From assembly GCA_012719125.1 (NCBI GenBank), contig JAAYAY010000328.1, positions 1 through 64,000 on the forward strand: a stretch of DNA of 64,000 bases, in the 5' to 3' direction. Both the position numbers and the translations under genes were made by a program. Position 1 is the stretch's first letter, and each line of letters opens with the position of its first letter. This DNA comes from Planctomycetaceae bacterium (GTDB taxonomy: Bacteria; Planctomycetota; Planctomycetia; Pirellulales; Thermoguttaceae). Under the pieces are notes generated by a model. The model was not told the DNA's origin, did not search any database, and worked only from the letters and a program-made list of their open reading frames with translations. Positions 58,834-64,000 of the stretch are shown here, one piece after another.

Positions 58834-60528
58834 ATGAAATCGGCGAACGGGATGAAGTCGGCTGCGATGTGGCTTGGTATTGCGTGCTGGGGGGTGTTGC
58901 TGGCAAATGGAGCGCCGGCCCAGGAATTCCGCCGACTCTCCGTCGCCGAGTACCGCGACCGGATGGCCGGCGGGTGGATCGGGCAGATGGTCGGCGTCGG
59001 CTGGGGCGCGCCCACCGAATTCAAGTTCAATGGAGAGATTATTCCCGAAGACAAGGTGCCGGTCTGGAAGCCGAGCATGGTCAATCAGTTCCGGCAGGAC
59101 GATATCTACGTCGAGATGACCTTTCTGCGGACCATGGAACTCTACGGCCTTGACTGTTCGATCCGGCAGGCCGGCATCGACTTTGCCAACAGCGGTTATC
59201 CGCTCTGGCACGCCAACAGGGCGGGGCGCGACAACCTTCGCAACGGGATTGCGCCGCCCGACTCGGGTCACCCCAAGTTCAACACGCACGCCGACGACAT
59301 CGACTACCAGATCGAGGCCGACTTTTCGGGGCTGATCGCGCCGGGTATGCCGAACGTGGTGATCGAGTTGGGCGAGAAGTTCGGGCGTCTGATGAACTAC
59401 GGCGACGGCGTCTATGGCGGCCAGTTCGTCGGCGGCATGTACGCCGAGGCGTTTTTCGAAGACGATCCGCAGAAGATCGTCGAGGCCGGGCTGGCCTGCA
59501 TTCCGGCCGAAAGCCAGTACGCCGAGTGCATTCGCGACACGCTCCGTTGGTGGAAGGCCAATCCGGGCGATTGGCAGAAGACCTGGCAGTCGATCGAAGA
59601 TAAGTATCAGAAGAACCCCGCCTACCGCAAGTTTTCCTGCAGTAAACCGGGAGACACATTCAATATCGACGCCAAGATCAACGGGGCCTATATCGTCATG
59701 GGCCTGCTGTATGGTGGCCGTGAGTTGGAGGACACGATTGTCATGTCCATGCGCTGCGGGCAGGATTCCGACTGCAACCCGTCCAACTCCGGCGGCGTGC
59801 TCTGCACTACGGTCGGCCAGTCGAAGATGGACGCCCGGTTCGTTTCCGAGTTGAATCCCGAGAACGTCTTCAGCCACACGGCCTACAACTTCCCGGCGCT
59901 CGTTCAGGTTTGCGAGAAGCTGGCTCGACAGGCGGTCGTCAAGTACGGAGGGCGGATCGAGAAAACGGCCGAGGGGGACGTGTTCGTCATCCTGGTCGAG
60001 AAGCCGAAACCCGGCAAGCTGGAGCAGTGCTGGGAGCCCGGTCCGGCCGCCGAAAGCGTGTTCACCGACGAGGAACAGGCGAAGATCGAGGCCCTCAGTG
60101 CCGCCAAACAGCAGCAAGCCGATCTGCAGAAGGTGGCGCCGGGCTGGACGATGTCGAATTGCGGCCCGGACATGGATCCGGGCCTGCGGGCCGAGTACCA
60201 GGGGCACGAGAACGTGTTCATGACCCACCCGCTGAACAAGGAGGTGGGCTGCACGCTGAGTCGCGAGATCGAGGTGCCTGCACAAGGCAAGACCTTCGTC
60301 CAGGCCTTGGTGGCCAGCGACAAGCGGGGCGATTTCCAGTTGATCGCGAAGGTGGCCGGCAAGCCGGTGCTCGAACAGACGGTCACGCCCAAGACGGCCT
60401 GGGCGGCCGTGGAAATCGATCTCACGCCCTTTGCCGGCAAGTCGGTGAAGGTCGAACTTGTCAATCAACCCAACGGCTGGAGTTGGGAGGCGGCCTACTG
60501 GGCCAAGGTCACGGTCAGCACCGATTGA
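58834..60528 (+). CDS. Secreted ADP-ribosylglycohydrolase-family protein
   Basis: A 564-residue protein with a signal peptide (AAMWLGIACWGVLLANGAPA). The ADP-ribosylglycohydrolase fold covers about residues 35-390: RMAGGWIGQMVGVGWGAP at its start, QDDIYVEM with the first acidic metal ligands, THADDIDYQIEADF, and GQDSDCNPSNSG, the late Mg-binding GxDSD motif. A C-terminal beta-sandwich (~445-560) follows. Because NAD-dependent ADP-ribosylation is rare outside cells, an exported member probably acts on a different glycoside. The ATG at 58834 has AAGGAAA about 7 nt upstream. Confidence 0.85.
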   Translation: MKSANGMKSAAMWLGIACWGVLLANGAPAQEFRRLSVAEYRDRMAGGWIGQMVGVGWGAPTEFKFNGEIIPEDKVPVWKPSMVNQFRQDDIYVEMTFLRTMELYGLDCSIRQAGIDFANSGYPLWHANRAGRDNLRNGIAPPDSGHPKFNTHADDIDYQIEADFSGLIAPGMPNVVIELGEKFGRLMNYGDGVYGGQFVGGMYAEAFFEDDPQKIVEAGLACIPAESQYAECIRDTLRWWKANPGDWQKTWQSIEDKYQKNPAYRKFSCSKPGDTFNIDAKINGAYIVMGLLYGGRELEDTIVMSMRCGQDSDCNPSNSGGVLCTTVGQSKMDARFVSELNPENVFSHTAYNFPALVQVCEKLARQAVVKYGGRIEKTAEGDVFVILVEKPKPGKLEQCWEPGPAAESVFTDEEQAKIEALSAAKQQQADLQKVAPGWTMSNCGPDMDPGLRAEYQGHENVFMTHPLNKEVGCTLSREIEVPAQGKTFVQALVASDKRGDFQLIAKVAGKPVLEQTVTPKTAWAAVEIDLTPFAGKSVKVELVNQPNGWSWEAAYWAKVTVSTD

Positions 60529-60553
60529 GCGGGCAAAGCGAGCCCGTTGAGCT

Positions 60554-60946
60554 ATGGTCGATCCGCCGAACGGGACAGACGATGTGGACGAACTGGACGG
60601 CACCTATCCGGTCCTCCCACCCAATCCGGAGCGCATCGATAGCGCGACTCCGGCTCCGTCCGTCGACATCAACGAACTCTGTACGGCGGCGGAGAAGCAG
60701 GCGTCGCGATTCCAGTTCTCCGTGGCTGAGATGCTGCTGCTCGTGGGAGTCGTGGCCCTGTTCCTCGGCGTGCTGGGCTGTTTTCCCCACGACTACGCGG
60801 CCGGGCTGGCAGGACTCGGTGCGCTGGCCAGCATGCTCGTCCTGATCTTGCTGAAACCGACTCAACCGATCGTCCGCCTGGGCTGGTGGATCGTTCTGGC
60901 CATCTACGCCATGATGATCCTGGCCACGTTCTTGGAGGGCCAATGA
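60554..60946 (+). CDS. Small membrane protein coupled to a metallophosphoesterase
   Basis: A 130-residue protein with an acidic, Pro-rich cytoplasmic N-terminus (~1-55) and three membrane spans (~58-75, ~80-98, ~105-125). I do not recognise its family. Its stop overlaps the start of the metallophosphoesterase gene in an ATGA arrangement, so the two are translated together and may work together at the membrane. Confidence 0.6.
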   Translation: MVDPPNGTDDVDELDGTYPVLPPNPERIDSATPAPSVDINELCTAAEKQASRFQFSVAEMLLLVGVVALFLGVLGCFPHDYAAGLAGLGALASMLVLILLKPTQPIVRLGWWIVLAIYAMMILATFLEGQ

Positions 60947-61545
60947 GAGTCGGTCTGCTCGCCGATATCCACGAAGACGTCGAGAGGCTGCGGATCGCTC
61001 TGCGCCGATTCGAGTGTGAGCGTGTCGATCAGATCGTTGTTCTCGGCGACGTCGCCGAAATGAATCAACGACTCGACGAGACGTGCCGGCTGTTGCTCGA
61101 CGCCGGTGCGATCGGTGTCTGGGGGAATCATGACTTCGGCATTTGCCATGTTGCCGGCAAAGTCGAGAAGTATGCGGAACCGGTGCGGCGGTTCATGCCA
61201 AGCCTCAAGCCACGGCTCGAATTCGACGGTTGCCTGTTCACCCATGTGGAGCCGTGGCTCGATACTGCGGACTTGGCAGAACTGTGGTATTTCGATGGAA
61301 TCCCTGATACGCCTGACAAGGCAGCACGGAGTTTCTCCGCAGTTTCTGCTCGGCTACTGTTCGTCGGCCATTTCCACCGCTGGTTTGTAGCCACTGAGGA
61401 CGCAATCAGCCCGTGGCACGGAGATGAGACACTGCACTTCATTCCTGGAAAACGATACCTGATCAGCGTTGGAGCGGTATGCGACGGTGCGTCGGCGATT
61501 CTCGACTTGCAGGAGTCGACTTTATCGCCATTCTGCGATCCATGA
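60943..61545 (+). CDS. Calcineurin-like metallophosphoesterase
   Basis: A 200-residue protein with the metal-binding motifs of the family in order: ADIHEDVERL (Asp8, His10), VVLGDVAEM, WGNHDFG and FVGHFHRW. The size and layout match small YfcE/MJ0936-like phosphodiesterases. The substrate could be a cyclic nucleotide or a phosphodiester. The start codon ATG at 60943 overlaps the preceding stop and has a GGAGGG about 7 nt upstream. It converges on the epimerase gene with only 17 bp between. Confidence 0.87.
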   Translation: MRVGLLADIHEDVERLRIALRRFECERVDQIVVLGDVAEMNQRLDETCRLLLDAGAIGVWGNHDFGICHVAGKVEKYAEPVRRFMPSLKPRLEFDGCLFTHVEPWLDTADLAELWYFDGIPDTPDKAARSFSAVSARLLFVGHFHRWFVATEDAISPWHGDETLHFIPGKRYLISVGAVCDGASAILDLQESTLSPFCDP

Positions 61546-61562
61546 TAACGATCCATCGGACG

Positions 61563-62579
61563 TCACAGCCACCCCTCGTCACGATACCACTGGACGGTTT
61601 GGCGCAGCCGCTCGCTCAGCGAGCAGGGGAGGTGGAATCCTAATCCCTGCTTGGCTTTCTCCGCCGAACAGGTCCACGAACCGGCCAAGGCCTCGCGTGC
61701 TTTGTCGCAATTCATCACGGCCGGCTGGCCGCGCAGTCGGCCCGACAGCTCGCCAAAGGCCCCAACGGCCCGCACGACCACCGGCCCAAAGGGGATGGTC
61801 AGGGTGCGGCGGCGTCCCAGGGCCGTGCCGATCAAGCGACCGAGCTGGTAGTAGGTGGGCTGTTCGTCGCAGGCGGCGAAGTAGTACCCCGTGCCCTGCA
61901 ACTCCGCGGTGCGGGCATCGGCCGGCAGACGCTCTCCGCGGTCGGCGGCCAGCATCAGTGCTTCCACCAGGTCGTCGGCATGAATGACCGAGTAGGTCCT
62001 CGGCGCAAACCCCGGGACGGGATGGACGCCGGATACGGCAATCGCCTTGAACATCTCGAAGAACCCCACATCGCGTTCCCCGAAGACCATGGGCGGTCGC
62101 ACGATCGTCGTCGGCACCTGGGCCGCGTATCTCTCGGCGACTCGTTCGCCTGCCCGCTTGCTGCGGCCGTAAATGGAAACGGGACGGGGTTCATCGCTTT
62201 CTTCGCGGGGACGGTCTTTCGCCGGTCCCGCTGCAGCCAGTGAGGAGACCACGATCAGAACGGGGGGGCTTTGTTGCTCGGCACACACCCGGGCCACACG
62301 GCTCACGCCGCGCCGGTTCACCGCGTAGTACTGCCGCGCGGTGAAGGCCTTCGTAATCCCCGCCAGATGGTAAACCACGGAGGCGCCCGAAACGGCTCGA
62401 CGCAGGCTGTCCAGATCGGCGACGTCTCCCTGGACAAGCACGGCGCCGTCGTCTTTGAGCCGCTCACCGCGCGAGACGACGCGTACCAGGGCGCGAACGC
62501 GATCCCCACGCTGCAGCAGCCGTCGCGTCAAATGGTGCCCAATAAATCCGCTTGCACCCGTTACCAGTACGTCACCCAC
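61563..62579 (-). CDS. NAD-dependent epimerase/dehydratase (SDR, 3-beta-HSD-like)
   Basis: About 338 residues of an extended short-chain dehydrogenase. The dinucleotide motif VTGASGFIGHHL lies at the start, followed by GDVADLDSLRRAV, YHLAGITKAF and the catalytic pair in SIYGRSKRAGE (Tyr-x-x-x-Lys). It resembles sugar-nucleotide epimerases and 3-beta-hydroxysteroid dehydrogenase-like proteins (hopanoid or sterol-like substrates are also seen in this group). The start is one of three closely spaced GTG codons (62588, 62585, 62579); the last places a GAGGGTGG at the right distance. A repeat element lies just upstream. Confidence 0.85.
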   Translation of the reverse strand: MGDVLVTGASGFIGHHLTRRLLQRGDRVRALVRVVSRGERLKDDGAVLVQGDVADLDSLRRAVSGASVVYHLAGITKAFTARQYYAVNRRGVSRVARVCAEQQSPPVLIVVSSLAAAGPAKDRPREESDEPRPVSIYGRSKRAGERVAERYAAQVPTTIVRPPMVFGERDVGFFEMFKAIAVSGVHPVPGFAPRTYSVIHADDLVEALMLAADRGERLPADARTAELQGTGYYFAACDEQPTYYQLGRLIGTALGRRRTLTIPFGPVVVRAVGAFGELSGRLRGQPAVMNCDKAREALAGSWTCSAEKAKQGLGFHLPCSLSERLRQTVQWYRDEGWL

Positions 62580-62599
62580 GGACACCACCCTCGAGAAGG

Positions 62600-62695
62600 A
62601 AAAGGGTGACAGCCACCTTTTGCCGGAACGGCCCTTCGGGTGCTTCGCACAAAAGGTGGCTGTCACCTTTTTCCAGGAATCCCGCAAGGCTATTT
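62600..62695. repeat. Hairpin plus degenerate end of the 20-bp dispersed repeat, copy 3
   Basis: Arms 62600-62621 and 62651-62672 pair over 22 bp with one mismatch (core GTGACAGCCACCTTTT). They are followed at 62676-62695 by a sequence matching the 20-bp terminus of the element at 5089-5259 with two mismatches. The last two bases overlap the stop codon of the flavoprotein gene. The hairpin lies in the 5' region of the epimerase gene and behind the flavoprotein gene. Confidence 0.75.
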
Positions 62696-64000
62696 AGCAT
62701 GACGTTTCACTCATCTTGAACGAGGTAATTCCGCCCGACAGATTCGCAACCTGAAAACCGTGCTGAGAAAGGATCCGGCAGGCGATATACGACGACTGCC
62801 CCACGGCACAATGCACCCAGATCTCACGATCTTTGGGAAGCTCGCTCATTCTAGTGCGGAGTTCCCCCAAGGGGATCTTGGTTGCATCGGGGACTTCTCC
62901 CAAGGCGGAGACTGCCTCAAGGGGACGTACATCCAGCACGACCGGCGAGTCGCCACGCTCGCAGCGAGCCCGCCATTCGTCCCAATGAACGATTCTCACG
63001 TCGCCTCGCAACGAGTTCCCCGCCACGAAACCGGCGATATTCACGGCGTCCTTGGCACTGCCGTATTGTGGCGCATAACAAAGCTCGGCCTCTTCCAGAT
63101 CGTGAACCGTCGCTCCTGTCTGCAAGGCCATGGCAAGTACGTCGATCCGCTTCTCCACGCCGCCGTCGCCGACCGCTTGAGCCCCCAGCAACCGACCCGA
63201 CTCCGGTTCGTAGAGCAACTTCATGGCGATCGGCGACGCGCCGGGATAGTAGCCCGCATGGTCCATCGAATGCGTGTACACCTTCTTATAGGGCTTTCCG
63301 AGGGCCTTGAGTCGTTTCTCGTTGACGCCCGTTGTGGCCAGGGTCATGCCGAACAGTCCAACCACGGCCGTGCCTTGGGTTCCGCGGAACCGGGCCTCCC
63401 GCCCGCTGATGACGTCGGCAGCGATCCGTCCCTGACGGCTGGCCGGCCCAGCCAGGGGCACCAGCGTCCACTCGCCGGTCACGTAGTCTCGCACTTCCAC
63501 CGCGTCGCCCACAGCCAGAATGTTCGGATCCGACGTTCGCATCTGATCGTCCACGCGAATCCCGCCGAGCTGCCCGATCTCCAGGCCGGCTTTGCGGGCC
63601 AGGTCAACTTCGGGCTTCACGCCCACGGCCAGGATCACCACCTCGGCCGGATAGACTCCGCTGTGCTCGTCGATCACGTGGAGCATTCCCTCGCGGCCTT
63701 CTTCGATCCGGGCTACGCCGCAGTTCAACTTCAGATTGACGTTCTCGATCTCGAGGACGTCATAGAGCGGGGCAAGCATCTCCGGGTCCATCGGCCCCAT
63801 CGCCTGATCGGCTTTCTCGATCAGGGTGACCTCGATCCCGCGGGCGGCCAGGTTCTCCACCATTTCGAGTCCCACGTACCCGGCCCCGACCACCACGGCC
63901 TGTTCCGGCTCCTTGTCCTTGAGCCAGGCAAGGATCCGGTCGGTGTCTTCCATATTCCGCAGGCAGAACACGCCCGGCAGGTCGAGGCCCTCGATGGGCG
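62694..64000 (-). CDS. CoA-disulfide reductase-like FAD/NAD oxidoreductase with rhodanese domain (5' end outside window)
   Basis: At least 434 residues, open at the right edge. The edge codons read IEGLDLPGVFCLRN, the typical hinge before the NAD domain. VVVGAGYVGLEM is the NAD-binding motif, followed by ILAVGDAVEV in the FAD domain and the dimerisation domain (~230-330). The C-terminal ~100 residues are a rhodanese domain with VHCAVGQSSY holding the active-site Cys. Such fusions reduce CoA disulfide or persulfide (CoADR-Rhd). The redox-active Cys of the main domain lies beyond the window, so the exact type cannot be decided. The gene is transcribed leftward, ending at the repeat element. Confidence 0.85.
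   Translation of the reverse strand, partial: PIEGLDLPGVFCLRNMEDTDRILAWLKDKEPEQAVVVGAGYVGLEMVENLAARGIEVTLIEKADQAMGPMDPEMLAPLYDVLEIENVNLKLNCGVARIEEGREGMLHVIDEHSGVYPAEVVILAVGVKPEVDLARKAGLEIGQLGGIRVDDQMRTSDPNILAVGDAVEVRDYVTGEWTLVPLAGPASRQGRIAADVISGREARFRGTQGTAVVGLFGMTLATTGVNEKRLKALGKPYKKVYTHSMDHAGYYPGASPIAMKLLYEPESGRLLGAQAVGDGGVEKRIDVLAMALQTGATVHDLEEAELCYAPQYGSAKDAVNIAGFVAGNSLRGDVRIVHWDEWRARCERGDSPVVLDVRPLEAVSALGEVPDATKIPLGELRTRMSELPKDREIWVHCAVGQSSYIACRILSQHGFQVANLSGGITSFKMSETSC

Noticed and set aside
58687-60603. Minus-strand open frame of 638 codons
   Set aside because: Antisense to the ADP-ribosylglycohydrolase-like gene with its conserved metal motifs; no recognisable fold.
1-64000. tRNA, rRNA or riboswitch genes
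   Set aside because: I looked in the intergenic gaps for cloverleaf-like and conserved rRNA sequences and found none that I could support.

Overview
The window looks like a piece of a planctomycete chromosome, probably from the Pirellulales. By eye the DNA is GC-rich. A 2,550-residue secreted protein opens with the planctomycete N-terminal LESLESRHLLA motif. Secreted or twin-arginine (Tat) enzymes of families expanded in that phylum are common: Gfo/Idh/MocA, SMP-30, ADP-ribosylglycohydrolase, ceramidase-like and nucleoside-hydrolase-like proteins. Short inverted-repeat elements sit between genes. I see no rRNA, tRNA, CRISPR array, prophage or transposase gene. The species cannot be named from the sequence alone.

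Left part (1-18.5 kb). The edge holds the truncated end of a polysaccharide pyruvyl transferase-like gene, then a ceramidase-like secreted protein and a large acyltransferase-3/CapA/SGNH fusion. Next is a YbhG-F-S-R-type drug efflux operon (HlyD adaptor, double ATPase, two ABC-2 permeases), divergent from a CecR-like TetR regulator with a palindromic operator candidate between them. Positions 11.5-18.1 kb hold a GntR regulator with a metallo-beta-lactamase-fold protein, divergent from deoC, a glycyl radical enzyme with a Tat-like leader, and its radical SAM activase.

Middle part (18.5-41 kb). A decayed deacetylase-like fragment precedes the giant phospholipase C-like/PKD protein. Leftward-running genes from 41.1 to 26.2 kb form an exopolysaccharide locus: CpsB-type phosphatase, DUF1570-like metallopeptidase, four tandem paralogous secreted proteins all ending in PASP, a Wza-like export protein, a Wzc-like tyrosine autokinase, an O-antigen ligase-like protein with a TPR-like tail, and a WbpM/CapD-like sugar dehydratase. 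Export, assembly and kinase/phosphatase control are present, but no glycosyltransferase or priming transferase is. A small-protein/HNH pair and a membrane protein follow.

Right part (41-64 kb). Mostly single genes: a zinc-ribbon protein, a TPR lipoprotein, serA, an M48 peptidase, amn, a Tat-exported deacetylase-like protein, a POT-type transporter, an M3 oligopeptidase, a nucleoside-hydrolase-like protein, SMP-30, Gfo/Idh/MocA, ADP-ribosylglycohydrolase, a metallophosphoesterase, an NAD-dependent epimerase and, cut by the right edge, a CoA-disulfide-reductase-like flavoprotein with a rhodanese domain. A 310-bp nested palindromic element lies at 55846-56155.

The best candidates for undescribed biology are the four-member PASP-tail family beside the exopolysaccharide export genes, the Tat-leader glycyl radical enzyme paired with deoC, and the nested palindromic element.
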